DNA of 13,393 bases from Planctomycetales bacterium. GTDB lineage: Bacteria > Planctomycetota > UBA11346. The stretch lies in assembly GCA_025362255.1 (NCBI GenBank), contig JANYGY010000203.1, positions 1 to 13,393 on the forward strand, written 5' to 3'. Shown here in pieces: positions 13,322 to 13,393 of the stretch. How positions within the stretch are numbered: the first letter of the stretch is position 1; every line of letters starts with the position of its first letter. The translations under genes and the position numbers were made by a program. The notes below the pieces were generated by a model. It ran no database searches and had not been told where the DNA came from. It saw only the letters and a program-made list of their open reading frames with translations.

Positions 13322-13393
13322 GGCCAGTGGCCTGTCTTCCGTGGCATGGGCGGCCCGCCCAGGGGCGAGCGAACCATGGGCGAGCCGCCCATG
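13322..13393. repeat. Cluster of GC-rich perfect palindromes after the zinc-ribbon gene (runs to window edge)
   Basis: Three perfect palindromes follow within 72 bp: GGCCA-G-TGGCC (13322-13332), TGGGCGG-C-CCGCCCA (13347-13361) and CATGGGCG-AGC-CGCCCATG (13375-13393). The outer arms CATGGGCGG (13345-13353) and CCGCCCATG (13385-13393) also pair with each other, so alternative folds compete. No T-run is seen before the window ends. It may be a terminator region or the start of a palindromic repeat array. Confidence 0.75.

Noticed and set aside
13042..13392. Minus-strand frame across the end of the zinc-ribbon gene and the palindromes
   Set aside because: It overlaps well-supported coiled-coil coding sequence on the other strand, and its start lies within the palindromes; no domain is recognisable.

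Overview
This is GC-rich bacterial DNA, most likely from a Planctomycetota or other PVC-superphylum genome; this assignment is inferred, not proven. Three things point that way. The methionine aminopeptidase carries an N-terminal SEC-C zinc motif, as remembered for chlamydial Map. An ECF sigma factor is translationally coupled to a membrane FecR-like regulator. One protein combines an N-terminal C-x2-C...C-x2-C zinc ribbon, a low-complexity linker, a membrane helix and a coiled coil, an architecture I associate with planctomycetes. A beta-barrel-like protein ending in Phe implies an outer membrane. The window is mostly conserved housekeeping and envelope genes. I see no phage, transposase, CRISPR array, tRNA or rRNA.

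Layout. Bases 1-257 hold the last part of a ResB-like cytochrome c biogenesis protein, converging with a RidA-family gene (244-654, minus). A plus-strand cluster follows: map (711-1742), a small unknown ORF (1821-2018), thiL (2083-2970) and a XerC/D-type recombinase (2981-3889). A perfect 3 x 13-bp tandem repeat lies just before thiL. A long hairpin repeat (3940-4050) then separates xerC from convergent mnmA (4144-5268, minus). Next is a Pro/Ala/Glu-rich secreted or lipoprotein gene (5331-6431, minus), divergent from an ECF sigma (6588-7151) and anti-sigma/FecR-like pair (7148-8437) that overlap at ATGA. A second copy of the hairpin repeat (8441-8545) starts four bases after the anti-sigma stop. 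A rho-independent terminator (8597-8628) follows for the convergent outer-membrane-like gene (8732-9409, minus).

The right third contains a possible degenerate peptidase-MA-like gene (9605-10570, minus), a single-pass membrane protein with a SPOR-like C-terminus (10624-11442), an HD-domain hydrolase (11484-12167) and the zinc-ribbon/coiled-coil membrane protein (12265-13317). The last gene has a promoter-like sequence that predicts a nearly leaderless mRNA. The window ends in a cluster of GC-rich perfect palindromes.

The least explained structure is the pair of about 105-111-bp long-hairpin repeats, both at convergent gene ends, with A-tracts on one side, T-tracts on the other and at least one compensatory base-pair change. 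Other points worth checking are the thiL leader repeat with ATGs in all three frames, the sigma/anti-sigma/PAE-lipoprotein locus, and the putative pseudo-peptidase. I did not find a convincing new multi-gene system such as a defence or biosynthetic island.
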